Source: Anadara kagoshimensis
Lineage: Eukaryota; Mollusca; Bivalvia; Arcoida; Arcidae
DNA length: 64,000 nt
Direction: 5' to 3'
Assembly (NCBI GenBank): GCA_021292105.1
Contig: CM037869.1
Coordinates: forward strand, 40,379,530 to 40,443,529
Both the position numbers and the translations under genes were made by a program. Shown here piece after piece: positions 22,131 to 32,562 of the stretch. Each line of letters begins with the position of its first letter. Positions within the stretch are counted from its first letter, which is position 1. Below the pieces are notes generated by a model, which saw only the letters and a list, made by a program, of their open reading frames with translations, did no database searches and was not told the origin of the DNA.

Positions 22131-22395
22131 ATTACATTTATGCCGAGGCGACCAGTTTCGGGATGGTGGAGGAAACCGGATTGCCTGGAGAAAACCGCCG
22201 GTAACATCCGGTAAGCGAACTGACAAACATGTTAACAATTGGATATCCCCGACTGGGGTTCGAACCCAAGCTCCGAACAGCGGCCAACATTCACATCTCT
22301 TTTTCTCGCGACATACGGAGCTAGGAGGTGGGCGCTGTTTCGGAGCTTGGTTCGAACCTAGGCGATGAAAGACACTGTGGGACACAAACACTCCC
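22131..22395 (-). mobile_element. SINE-2-type copy
   Basis: Contains GATGGTGGAGGAAACCGGAT, TGCCTGGAGAAAACC and a reverse B-box in ACTGGGGTTCGAACCCAAGC, the layout of SINE-2 read right to left. A second GGTTCGAACC at about 22350 suggests a composite or dimer. The 103-residue minus ORF here is not a gene. Confidence 0.6.
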
Positions 22396-22719
22396 ACTAA
22401 AAATTAATAGAGGTAATGAGCCATGCATATCTAGTTCACCACTCCCGTCGTTTTACGTACATGTCAAATAATGACAACGCCGATATTTCCGGGATTCAAA
22501 GTGCCGATATATCGATTATTACACAGCTGGTATCGATATACACAACATATGTATTGTAATTCTAGCTATTGGTTATTAGCAATAATCGATACAGTTTCTA
22601 ATTCCGTCTCAAATATAGATATTCTGAGCTTAAAAACTAGATAATCGTAGTCAGCAACAAGTGAAAAGTCTGAACACTAGATCCGTAGTTCATTGAACCA
22701 CACTCAAGCATGTGCATTA

Positions 22720-22844
22720 AGGCAACCAAGGGGCTACTTAAAGGGGCATTTATAGGCAAATGAACCTTATATAGAGGTTCAAATAACATGAATAAAGAGA
22801 GATTGGGGTAAAATTATACTTACCTTTCAAGGCAGGTGACCCTA
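22720..22844 (+). mobile_element. MITE-A relic
   Basis: Scrambled remnants of family A (GGCAACCAAGGGGCTACTTA, TTCAAATAACATGAATAAAG, TTTCAAGGCAGGTGACC) immediately before a complete copy. Termini are lost. Confidence 0.55.
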
Positions 22845-23050
22845 TACAGTCAAACCTGACTATAAAGGCCATCCAAGGGAACCAGTCAAAGATGCCTTTA
22901 TGGGCAGGTGGCCTTTATATACAGGTTCAAATAGTAAGAATGAAGAATAGTTGGGATACAATTATACTGGCCTTTATAAGCAGCTGGCACTCATATATAT
23001 ATATATATATATATATACAGAGGTGGCCTTTAAGGACAAGTTGGACTGTA
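22845..23050 (+). mobile_element. MITE-A with internal (AT)n expansion
   Basis: Termini TACAGTCAAACCTGACTATA and AGGACAAGTTGGACTGTA. An (AT)n run of about 28 bp (near 22992-23020) has expanded at the family's TTATATAGAG site. A further partial right end (TATAGAGGTGTTTTAAGTCA then GGTTTGATTGTA) follows to 23082. Confidence 0.85.
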
Positions 23051-23139
23051 TATAGAGGTGTTTTAAGTCAGGTTTGATTGTAGCTAAAATATAGAGTGGG
23101 ATGGAGGTGGACCTTGGTGGTGTACACCACAGTCATGAT

Positions 23140-23215
23140 TTCACTTTTATTGAGACAGTCAGTTCAAGGATGGTAGAGGAAACCTTGAGTAACCGGAGAA
23201 AACTACTTACAAAAT
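23140..23215 (-). mobile_element. SINE-2 3' fragment
   Basis: TTTCACTTTTATTGAGACAG then TCAGTTCAAGGATGGTAGAG and GAAACCTTGAGTAACCGGAG match the SINE-2 tail read on the minus strand. Confidence 0.6.
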
Positions 23216-23284
23216 AATATTACATGCGCCCCCCATCCCCACCCCCAAAGGAGTGGGATTAAAGAGTTGTATGCCCTTGTCAAG

Positions 23285-23520
23285 ATTATTACACTCATAT
23301 CACAGCGGCCAGTAATGGATGGAGGGAGAAACCTCGAGTGCCCGTGGAAAAAAGTCAGCCTTAAGCAAGCGAATTGACAAAGATCTGCTCGAGTGGGATT
23401 CGAGCCTAGGTAGTGAGAGGTGCTGTAATCAGCAAGTGCGCGTTTTAAACGTGAGGCAGTCAGTTCTTGAGTGGTGGGAAACACCGAAGTGCCCGGAAGA
23501 GCACCACTGACATTCCTCAA
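23285..23520 (-). mobile_element. SINE-2 copy
   Basis: GGATGGAGGGAGAAACCTCG, AGTGCCCGTGGAAAA and a reverse B-box in GAGTGGGATTCGAGCCTAGG. A second AGCACCACTG..GAACTG block lies at the right end. Both 63- and 105-residue ORFs crossing it are incidental. Confidence 0.6.
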
Positions 23521-23686
23521 GCGAACTGAAAAAAGCCCAGACAGACAGGTATGCGTTTTATTTTTAGTAAACCATCAGTTCCTGGTAAGTAAATCGATAA
23601 AATAACAGTAACTCAACCATGGAAATAATTGTAATGATTATTATACAAAAAACATAAATATACATTATAACTTATGGATCATGAAA

Positions 23687-24245
23687 ATACAGACTTGTCG
23701 AAAGTTTAACACTGAGCTCACAGAAGGGAGTCGAACATGGGATGCTGAGATTCGCATCACTGCCTAGAGTGGTGTTGAGATGAGTAATGGCGTTTAACGT
23801 CCCAGTCAAGAATATTTCACTTATATCGAGACGTCGCAAGCTATAGGCAAGGGTGCAGAAATTTTGCATGTGAGTTGCACTGATGGCATACAGGAGGATT
23901 CTTTATGGTGCCAAGCCTACCGTGAGGCGGAGTCACGGGACCTCGTTTATTTTAATTTCCCATCAGACAGAACTATGGCTTTCATTTTGTAATGCCGAGT
24001 GCATGGCGAAAGAACAGTCACTACCCACTTTCAAGTCTTGGGTCAGACCCGATCGTGGTTCGAAACTATGACCTCCCACATACGGAGCGATCACTCTACC
24101 AACTGAGCTAACGCAGTTGTGAAAAGCTACCTACAGCTAGACAGCAACTATCTGCCGAAAAAACGTTGTGATATAGCAAAAAGAGGGGCCGATTTGGCAC
24201 ATATTCGTTAGGTTAGTGTTAAACTTTTGACAGGCCCGCACTGCT
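23687..24245 (-). mobile_element. MITE-B interrupted by SINE-1
   Basis: Left end ACAGACTTGTCGAAAGTTTA; right end TTAGTGTTAAACTTTTGACA then GGCCCGCACTG. The middle is displaced by the SINE-1 copy listed next. Confidence 0.8.
23777..24121 (-). mobile_element. SINE-1, near full length, nested in MITE-B
   Basis: Reads right to left from the head (AACTGCGTTAGCTCAGTTGG) through GACTTGAAAGTGGGTAGTGA to the 3' domain (CGATATAAGTGAAATATTCT, TGACTGGGACGTTAAACGCC). The 65- and 62-residue ORFs inside are incidental. Confidence 0.88.
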
Positions 24246-24904
24246 AAATGATTATTACATAATTTACCATAAATGTACATTCTAATTCTTTTTTTTCAAA
24301 CAATAATGTATATAATCTTGTTAAAAAACAGAAAATGAAACAGGAAAATTCAAATTTAAAAATATCGAAAAAAAAATTAAGTAATAAAAATGAAAAATGA
24401 AACGGAACGAAATAATTCAAATTTTAAAATGTCGAGAAAATATAAATAAAAAATGAAATTGAACAGTAAAATTCAAATTTAAAAAATGCCGAATGTAAAT
24501 AAAACCACTTTCATACCTATTTGGTATACACTTAAAGCGTAGTGTTGATAACTTGATATTTATTTCTATTCAGGTAAATGCAGGTTGGTGTCTGCACAAC
24601 AGGTGTATACCAATTTTCGGTCTATTTTCATTTTTATAGTAGTTTCGTATATATATTTAAAGGGGCATTTTACTACATAGCTGTTTTACTATCTGATCAA
24701 AGCGATGGTCTTTTACAGTCCAGTAAAGACGCCCGGTAAAATCTGTATTTTTGTGGTAATTTTACTTTCTACCCCGTCATTATTTCTAAGTAATTATATA
24801 TCTAGTTTGTTTGGGGAATGTTTGTACAAACTTTCAAATTGTTTTAACACGAAAGAAGGTCATGTTGATGACTCGTAATGTTGGGACTTTGTCAATCTGA
24901 GAAA

Positions 24905-24905
<1 letters not shown>
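24246..24905. other. No gene recognised
   Basis: AT-rich. At 24317-24500 a loose direct repeat (GAAAATGAAACGGAACA..AATTCAAATTTAAAAATGTC) occurs about three times with a period near 65 bp. Confidence 0.45.
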
Positions 24906-24941
<36 letters not shown>

Positions 24942-24966
24942 CAGTCTCTCTCTCTCTCTCTCTTAA

Positions 24967-25007
<41 letters not shown>

Positions 25008-25008
25008 G
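24906..25008. repeat. Compound (CT)n microsatellite
   Basis: Three CT tracts separated by TTAACAGT spacers; spacer plus tract repeats as a unit. Confidence 0.95.
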
Positions 25009-25206
25009 TAACAGTGTTAAGCGTGGGCACGTTAGATAAATAGTTGGGGCAATGCGAAGTTCATAAGAAATACATTAGATCTTTTACCTACATTGTGGAG
25101 AACATTTCAGATTTGGGTACGCGAGATTTGACCCTCCCCTTTCGTTGATGATGTCCCAACTAAGATGGTGGTAGTGCTACTAAGTGCTCCAATGTCAATG
25201 GCTGGA

Positions 25207-25228
25207 GCCTCTCTCTCTCTCTCTCTTT

Positions 25229-25273
<45 letters not shown>

Positions 25274-25322
25274 AGATGTTTTCAAAATAATACCAACAGT
25301 TCCGTATCTCTCCTGTTGTCAA

Positions 25323-25361
<39 letters not shown>
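25207..25361. repeat. (CT)n microsatellites
   Basis: CT tracts at 25207-25269 and 25327-25361 around 57 bp of unique sequence. The ORFs on both strands are dinucleotide artefacts. Confidence 0.95.
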
Positions 25362-25363
<2 letters not shown>

Positions 25364-26076
25364 GATCTCATTAAACATATGTATTTTAGTATTGAATTTC
25401 CAATCTAGTTTTTTGGTCATTAACTGTATATGTAATATATATGTGTTATACTAACCAGTTGTGCATAAAACTTTAAAATTCTCCTCAAATTGTTTCCGGC
25501 ATTGGTGACATTAAGCAAGGATAAAGGAGGGTACACGGGTACACAGAAATCTAAAAAATATCAAAAATAAAATTAAAATTAGATTTGCAATTTTACCCTG
25601 AACTTAAACGATGTGTTGCATGGCATACTTAACCCTAAATTGTAGTTTTATTATGCAACCAGCTACCTGACGAAATTGAACACGCACATTGGAAAGTAAA
25701 TATGGCAAAAAAACTTTCACCCATTGCAAATTTATAACGTGATTTTTATATTTTCTTGTTTAATGATAACTTTAAAATGAGGTGGTGAAAATATATCCAA
25801 AGGCGTTTTTAAAGGAGGTTATGTGTAAGGTTATTTCGCGTGACATGCTTTAAACAATGACTCATAGTTTTGCGTTTTAATACTCAAATTTGCAGACATT
25901 TTACACCGTATACCTGGGAACGAGATTGATTGAATGACCAAAAACAATCATTTTGAAGACTAAGATCGTCCTGATAAAATACAGAATCGGATAGGTTTAC
26001 ATCGGAAATTGATACCCCGTCACAGAATCTGTCACGATAAATTTTGTAAATTACTCCAGTGTACCTATTACCTACC
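25362..26076. other. No feature recognised
   Basis: AT-rich; a 73-residue minus ORF has no recognisable domain. Confidence 0.45.
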
Positions 26077-26295
26077 ACAGTACGGACCTGCCGAAAATTT
26101 AACACTTACCTAACGAAAAGGGTTCGAGCTCGAGGCCCAGTGGCCAAGATATGGATAGCTAGTGACCAAAAAGCTGTCGCGAGAAAGATAGCTAAAACTG
26201 TCAAAAAGAAAGCAAGATTTAGCTAACGAGGAACCGAGATGAGTTTCATCAATTCGTTAGCTCAGTGTTAAACTTTCGATAGGTTTGTAGTGTAG
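26077..26295 (-). mobile_element. MITE-B copy
   Basis: Termini ACAGTACGGACCTGCCGAAA and GTTAAACTTTCGATAGGTTT then GTAGTGTA. Interior retains AAAAGCTGTCG and CGAGATGAG blocks. Confidence 0.82.
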
Positions 26296-26489
26296 GTTTA
26301 CTGGAGGTTTTTTAAGGTTCATACTGACAACGCAGTTTTATGTCTTATTTTAAAACATTGGAATATTTAGGTGACATAACCGCCTTCGCACAGACGATTT
26401 AAACAGTTTCTTGTTTTTTACTGAATTTGTTTTTTTTACATGCCAAATCATTACATTTTATTCACACGACTTTACTGTCTCCATAGGGT

Positions 26490-26715
26490 GTTGGAGGGTC
26501 GGTGGCCTAGTGGTTTTCTTTTATTTTCTAAGGTGCACGGTACACGTTTACGGACCATAGCACTTATCATCGCCCAGGTTCGAATCACATTGAATCGGGG
26601 TCCTCATGTGAGAAAGTTTGTAATTCACTCGCCGATGACGCTAAATTTTTCTGGGGCACCCTTCCGCCATCCCATGAACTGACCCCTCAATATAAGTGAG
26701 AGAATCTCGACTTTT
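26490..26715 (+). mobile_element. SINE-2 with tRNA-like head
   Basis: Type copy of SINE-2. The head GGTCGGTGGCCTAGTGGTTT gives an A-box-like match, and CCCAGGTTCGAATCACA is B-box-like. The 3' part reads CATCCCATGAACTGACCCCT and ends CAATATAAGTGAGAGAATCT then CGACTTT. That terminal motif is homologous to the SINE-1 tail (CGATATAAGTGAAATATTCTTGACT), although the heads differ. Confidence 0.7.
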
Positions 26716-27049
26716 GCAAGACTTTATTAGAAGCATCTACTCGACAATGGTTGATGAATGCATTAATAAATATTGAAGCTTCCATAGTTACTTGGTAGTT
26801 GAATATGGGGTGGTAAGCTTATTTGTCAGATTACCAGATGTGGTTCTGGCCCACTGAATATTTTCAGAACCATTTTATGAGTTCCCATCAACAATCACGA
26901 ACAATAACTCCGATCACCTTTGCAATTGAAGAAGAAAATTTGCAAATGAAAAACGTATAAGTATTTGACAATCAAATTATATCCAATTTCCTTAAACAAG
27001 GAAAAATAAAACCAAAATTAAGGAAATTCCGTGAAGATCAATCGCATGA
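26716..27049. other. No feature recognised
   Basis: Unique AT-rich sequence. Confidence 0.45.
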
Positions 27050-27330
27050 TACAACACAATTGGTTCGGCTTCCGAGATTTCACGAAAAATGCCGATCCAT
27101 CATGATCGGATAAATGATTGACAGTTATCGGTTGTTCTTATTGGATGCGATTATAAAGCAATTGAGCTAACTGGATAATTACAGTGCTAGCAGACGACAC
27201 AAGCAGACGATACAAATGGCGGGTATCAATCATTGTTTTACTGGCTATTAATTACCATCTTCCAGCCTTCTTCAACTATCAATTGATTGTAAGGTCGCGA
27301 TTTCATACAGGAATAATGGCAGATTATATT
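27050..27330. promoter_or_regulatory. Candidate cis-regulatory module (homeobox-motif rich)
   Basis: A repeat-free stretch in an otherwise repeat-packed region. At 27115-27124 it has TGATTGACAG, the composite site expected for PBX with MEIS/PREP TALE homeodomain proteins. It also has several TAATTA/ATTAAT homeodomain cores, ATCAATCATTGTTT (Sox-type ATTGTT) and CAATTGA. Motif presence is directly visible; enhancer activity, and any link to SoxB1 about 22 kb away, is inference. Confidence 0.3.
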
Positions 27331-27619
27331 TAATAACGCTACACGTGGTTGGTTAGGTTTAAAACAAAAAATCAATTTACTGTGATCACAAGATTTCATT
27401 TACTTCAATCAAAACCAATTCTTGTCGGATTTTGATTAAATTTTTGGATAATCAGCGTGAAAAATATGGCGTAAATATGTTATTAAGAGCAATGAGAGTT
27501 TTATTAGTTTTACGGCTAGATTAGGCAACACAGAGTTGTAACAGTTTTTTTCCAATAAAACAAAAGAACAGGAATAATATTTGCCAAAGACTTGTTGTTT
27601 CAAGAAGTCTAGGTGATCG

Positions 27620-27750
27620 AGTGGTCTAATGTACATATTTACTGGCCAAAGCGCCGCTCAATGCCTGTGTTCGAATCGGGAATGGTAGGGGAAACACGAG
27701 TACTTTGAGAAAACAATCGTTCTTGGGCAAGTGAGCTGCCAAACCTTCTT
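27620..27750 (-). mobile_element. Degraded SINE-2-like fragment
   Basis: TGTTCGAATCGGGAATGGTA then GGGGAAACACGAGTACTTTG and AGAAAACAATC resemble the SINE-2 body; ends are not definable. Confidence 0.4.
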
Positions 27751-27770
27751 ACACTAGTATCTGTCATACT

Positions 27771-27828
27771 CTACTGCCATATACCGTTTTTGAATTTAAT
27801 CATAAACACATATAAAAAATGGTATATG
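27771..27828. mobile_element. Element C copy
   Basis: TGCCATATACCGTTTTTGAA..TTTAATCATAAACACATA..AAAAATGGTATATGACA. Complete inverted-repeat ends; the target duplication is not clear here. Confidence 0.75.
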
Positions 27829-27954
27829 ACAATACCATCCCAGAAAAAAGTCGAAAGCACTCTGATATGTAATTGCAGATAACTGACAGACTTGATAACG
27901 GCTAGCAGGCACAATTTGGTGACGTGTCCTAGATCGAAAGATTAGCGTTTAACC

Positions 27955-28690
27955 AGATACTAGACTTTGTGAGAGCCTACATCGACTGAACGACCGGTGT
28001 TAACACTCAACCAACAGGACCACTTCACTAAATTGTGAGGTAGCATACGCAAGCCGATGCAAGCACTTGACTGAAAAACCGGTACTTTTACTATTCAACC
28101 AACTAGACTTTACTACATTTTCACTCTCAACTGTGAGAGATAGCACATGCAAGTCGATGCAAGCCCTTGTTTGCTTTTCCAAGACGGGTGATTTATCGCT
28201 CAACCAACAAAGCCATTTCATCATGTTGTGACTCTCCGGGAGCTATAGCATACACAATTCGATGCAAGGTCTTAATTGAAACCGTGCTTTACCATTCATT
28301 CACCCAACATGGCCATCCACCATGAGAGCTAGCACACTAAATTCGAAACAAGCTCTAGTTTTAAAGCTGGCACTTTACCACTCAACCAACACTGTTGTAA
28401 CTTAAACACTTAACTAGTCTTAGCTGTTTGGCCGACTTTTTGACAGCTAACAAATACTGTTGAAGCCGTTGAAACTCTAGACTGAAAGACCGCAATTTTA
28501 CCGCTCAACCAACACCACAATCTCTAGATTTAAACACTGGCGCTTTACCACTCAACCAACATGAACACTTCACAATATTGTGACTACTTCAAATTGATGG
28601 ACTTAAGCAATTACCAAGCGATACAGCTGTGTGACCGACTTGATGACAGGCTAGGACACACAGATCGATGGAAGTAAAATGCATTAATAG
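27955..28690 (-). repeat. Tandem array with tRNA A-box-like motif, about 100-bp monomer
   Basis: Seven occurrences of CTCAACCAAC or a close variant (near 28003, 28093, 28197, 28297, 28379, 28502, 28549). On the minus strand these read GTTGGTTGAGTGGTAAAG, one base off the pol III A-box consensus. Intervening blocks GAGAGATAGCACATGCAAGT and CGATGCAAGCCCTTG repeat with them. No B-box is evident, so transcription is doubtful. The array may come from a tRNA-headed SINE. The 74-residue ORF inside follows the repeat. Confidence 0.75.
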
Positions 28691-28765
28691 CCTATGTAGT
28701 AGTTAAAACGCCACGCTTAATCGACATCCAATTAACGAACGAAACTCTAATCACCGTGATCGGTA

Positions 28766-28900
28766 TAGTACAGGCCTGTCAAAAAGTTAACACTAAGCTA
28801 ACGAATTGGTGCCGAATATTGTCATCTCATCTCGGTACCCAGTTATCTATATCTCGTTTTCGTTAGCTCAGTGTTAAACTTTTGACAGGCCTGTACTGTG
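28766..28900 (+). mobile_element. MITE-B, internally deleted
   Basis: Both termini are present (AGTACAGGCCTGTCAAAAAG / AACTTTTGACAGGCCTGTAC then TGT), but only about 135 bp long: the central AGCTGCCGA region is missing. Confidence 0.85.
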
Positions 28901-29015
28901 CATGTACAGATACCCCACTTTACGTATTAATTATTTCTTTCTCATAATGTAAAAATTGATGTCATTTCTGTATCAATTTTCCCCATTAAAGAAATATTGT
29001 TAAATAAAATTTATA

Positions 29016-29224
29016 TACTGTAAACGTATTTATTTTCGCGGTGTACTAATTAATTTTTTCGCAGTCGTTTGTGTTCCACGAAAACTAATACCTGGCGTAA
29101 AGATATTATGCTTACCGTGTTATAGTGCATATTTTAAAAACGCGAAAATTTGACTACGCGGATAGGTCTGAATTACCTATACCGCGAAAATAAATACACG
29201 CGAAAATAAATAGGTTAACAGTAT
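29016..29224. mobile_element. Element H (palindromic MITE)
   Basis: Terminal inverted repeat: left ACTGTAAACGTATTTATTTT then CGCG; right (reverse-complemented) ACTGTTAACCTATTTATTTTCGCG apart from an interposed CGTG. TA lies at both outer edges (TATACTGT / ACAGTATA). About 209 bp, non-coding, single copy in the window. The TA flank fits Tc1/mariner-type mobility. Confidence 0.78.
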
Positions 29225-29347
29225 ACAGTCATGTACACGTACACGTGAAATATTGTAATTTTGTTTTGAAATACTTTATTATTTCTTTATTTATTCTTTG
29301 AAAATGTGAATTATTTTCGAAATGCTGTATGTATGAAAAAATTGCAT

Positions 29348-29569
29348 ATACAGCAGACCTGTCGAAAGTTTAACATACTGCTAACAAAAAGTAGTCAAGG
29401 CCTGACTGAACAGTAGCCGATAGTTGGAAAACAAGTTGCCATAAAAACCTTAGAGGAAAACCTGCCGATAGATAGAATATAGCTGACGATAATCTAGTAT
29501 GTTCTGCTGATATTAGCGGCATTTATTCGTCGGCTCAGTGTTCAACTCTCGACGGGTCTGTACTGTATC
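29348..29569 (-). mobile_element. MITE-B copy
   Basis: Termini ACAGCAGACCTGTCGAAAGT and CAACTCTCGACGGGTCTGTA then CTGTA. A poly(T) tract of about 26 bp follows directly (29571-29596). Confidence 0.82.
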
Positions 29570-30060
29570 TTTTTTTTTTTTTTTTTTTTTTTTTTTGATA
29601 GTTCAAAACTGCAAACGAAATGTTAGAAAAGTTTTGATATTGTGTACGTATAGCGGAAGTGCCTAGATACCTGCTTACAGGAACGACAACTCTGTTCAAG
29701 AACGATAACACCGTAAGATGCAAATCCGGAAGATCCCTGTCTTTGAAATTCAATGCCGTTCAAGGCTTCCCATCGTTAGACAATCACTGACCTTCGACAA
29801 GCGAACAGGCAAACTTTTTCTCGACAGTAAATGAATCCCATTCTTTAGTGCGTCAATAATATTGTTAGAAATTTTATTCCTATTTCATTGAAGCTTCCAA
29901 GAAATTAATTGATATTCATGAAATGTCGGTCTGGATCTGACGTTGATGCTGAGTGGGCGTGTTTAACTGTGTAACATACAAATCTAATCTCCTATACAAA
30001 AGAGTTCTTGACACAATAATCCTAAAATACACAGCGCCTCTTAGAAAGTGCAACAAGTTT
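29570..30060. other. Poly(T) tract then unique sequence
   Basis: After the T run no gene or repeat is recognised. A 72-residue minus ORF starting in the homopolymer is incidental. Confidence 0.45.
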
Positions 30061-30089
30061 AAAAATTAAAGATTTAAAAAAAGAATGAA

Positions 30090-30290
30090 AAAATGAAAAA
30101 AATGGATTCCAGTATCTGTGCTGGAATTTGAGTGTATTTCAATAAAAAGTAACATTTCAAATTAAAAAAATACAGATTCCATTATTTATGCTGGAATTTG
30201 GGTTAGTTTTACAAAATAGAATTAAAAAAGTACAGGTTTCATTATTAGGGATGGAATTTAAGTTTATTTCAATAAAAATTATTCAAAATC
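30090..30290. repeat. Tandem repeat, about 72-bp monomer, three copies
   Basis: Shared blocks GATTCCAGTATCTGTGCTGG, AATTTGAGTGTATTTCAATA and AAAATTAAAAAA. The third copy is more diverged. Confidence 0.8.
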
Positions 30291-31289
30291 TTTATCAGAC
30301 AGTCTGGTATCATTTTGATCGTGTTCTCGCCAAAATTTAGCCATAAAGATAGACATCGGATATTTATATTTATCCGTCTATCGCAAGTCTCTTTTTTATA
30401 CATTTTTATTGTAATGACCTCTGTTTTAAGTTCTTATTTTCTTAAATCAAGACTATCATGAAATACATTTGTACCGTTTAACGCTTGCTACCAAAGGTAA
30501 AGTAAGAAACGCAATACCTGTACCCTGTCTAGTGGAGTTCAGTTTCCTGTAGTTTTCTATTCGGAAGGTCAACGAGAGACTCCGAACGTCCTTGTATTTT
30601 TCTACATGATACTGACAATGTCGTGATTCCTCGCATTTTTAAAATCGAAATAAATCATACCCCCTGTGAATTTGTTACATAAAACGAGGCAAATTGGGTT
30701 GCTTTTGAAGAGTTCACTCGGTTAATTCCAGGTTTAAAATAAATTAAATTAGGGTAGTATTACATATCATACTAGTCTTGATTTTACAGCACTAGACGGC
30801 CGTTTTGGAATACAATTTCTCATCAGTAGTGCTTGGACCAAAATTATGAAACAAAAACTTTTTTCCAAGATGTTGAAAAGAAACCCAAAGAACCAAAATA
30901 TATTTTACTAAAATCAGCTAAAGAAATATTTTGCATAAGGGAGTATACCTTAGTTTATAAGGGTGTTGTTTTGGCTCGGTTTAATAATTTGATGTTTCTC
31001 AAGTTTACATAACTGCATTTTGTATTATAAATATTATTATTGCTCTGCAATTGCAAGAAATTATTCAAATATTTTACCAAAGTCGAAAAATTTAAATTAC
31101 CACCTTGTACAATAACAATTATAAACAGCGTGCCCATGTCATTTCAACAGACTATCAAAACAGCCTCCACTAAAACCAGTTCCCTTGTCCAAAACCGTTA
31201 TTGTTTTTTCCGGGCACACCAGGTCTGCTGCAACTGAAAACTTCGTGCTGACTGACTAGCCAAACACGGTATGGATGATCTAAAGAAAT
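30291..31289. other. No gene recognised
   Basis: Unique AT-rich sequence with overlapping 60-65-residue ORFs on opposite strands that lack motifs. Confidence 0.45.
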
Positions 31290-31930
31290 GCCTCATTGAA
31301 CACTTTGTCATGACTGACCAAATACTCTTTTACAACTTTACAAGGGCATTATTGAACATTTCGTTATGACTGACAGTTGCAACTTTATGCTTTCCTCACT
31401 TATCAAATCAATACAAATAGCATTATTCTATTGTAATGAGTGCCCTCTATATGTGTGTCTTGCAGAATCGGACAATTTGGGGACAAAATGTTGCCCAATA
31501 AGGTGGTCCAAACAAATGTTCTTTTAAACTTTACAAGTGCTTCGTTGAACATTTCGTTCTTACGTGACATACACCTTATAAAGCAAGGTTCTGTTGTAAC
31601 CTTGCACATGTTTTTGAACATTTCGTCCTGACGACATACATTGTTGTAACCTTGCACATGTTTTTGAACATTTCGTCCTGACGACATACATTGTTGTTAC
31701 CTTACACATGTTATTTAACATTTCGTCCTGACGACATACATTGTCATGTTTTTTTAATATTTCGTCCTGACGACATACATTGTCATGTTTTTTAACATTT
31801 CGTCCTGACGACATACATTGTCATGTTTTTTAACATTTCGTCCTGACGACATACATTGTCATGTTTTTTTTAACATTTCGTCCTGACGACATGCACTGTT
31901 GTTACCTTACACTTGTTTTTTTTTAATCGT
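31290..31930. repeat. Tandem array with 50-bp then 38-40-bp monomers
   Basis: The unit is AACATTTCGTCCTGACGACA then TACATTGTTGTAACCTTGCA, CATGTTTTTG. CGTCCTGACGACA recurs at 31624, 31674, 31724, 31763, 31801, 31839 and 31879. Spacing drops from 50 to 38-40 because the GTTGTAACCTTGCACAT part is lost. To the left, units are longer and degraded. ORFs repeating MSSGRNVQKH are translations of the array. Confidence 0.92.
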
Positions 31931-32081
31931 TCACTCATTCAGATTATAACATACTATAATCATACATATATTATGTTGTATATTATAATGTAGACATTAA
32001 AACCCAATACACAAACTTCTGTTGTAATCCTGGTATTGTTAATGTGGCAGATTGACACAGCTAAAACGTTTACAACCATTT

Positions 32082-32558
32082 ATACAGTACAGGCCTGTCG
32101 AAAGTTTAACACTAAGTGAGTAATGGTGTTTAACGTCCCGGTCAAGGATATTTCACTTATATCGAGACATCACCAGCTATAAAGTGCAGAAATTTTGCCT
32201 GTGCGTTGCGCTGATGGCATTATACAGCAGGGTTCTTTAACGTGCCAAGCCTACCTTGACACAAGACCTCGTTTATTTTAAGTGCCAATCCGAAAGAACC
32301 GTGACTTTCATTTCGTAATGCCGAGTGCTTGGCGAAAGAACACTCACTACCCACTTTTGAGTCTTGGGTCAGACCCAGCCGGGGTTCGAACCCACGACCT
32401 CCCACTTACGGAGCGAGAACTCTAAGGTAACGAATTAGTACCAAATCTGCACCACACATTGTCCTCTCAACAGCGTATCAGCAGCTGCTTGCTTTTTGGC
32501 AGATAGGCAGGCGATTTTATTAGCTCATTGTTAAACGTTCGATAGGTCTGTAATGTAC
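32082..32558 (+). mobile_element. MITE-B interrupted by SINE-1
   Basis: Left end TACAGTACAGGCCTGTCGAA; right end TGTTAAACGTTCGATAGGTC then TGTAATGTA. CTAAG occurs on both sides of the insertion and may be part of its target duplication. Confidence 0.82.
32116..32424 (-). mobile_element. SINE-1 with truncated head, nested in MITE-B
   Basis: Minus strand: the head begins only at TAGAGTTCTCGCTCCGTAAG (the A-box half is missing), with an excellent B-box (GTGGGTTCGAACCCCGGCTG), full body and 3' domain. 5' truncation is typical of target-primed insertion. The 61-residue minus ORF is incidental. Confidence 0.88.
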
Positions 32559-32562
32559 AACC

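Noticed and set aside
27955..28690. Cluster of tRNA genes
   Set aside because: Only an A-box-like motif repeats; no B-box, anticodon stem or acceptor stem can be folded.
31600..31930. CRISPR-like array of regular short repeats
   Set aside because: The whole 38-50-bp unit repeats with no unique spacers, and the DNA is eukaryotic.
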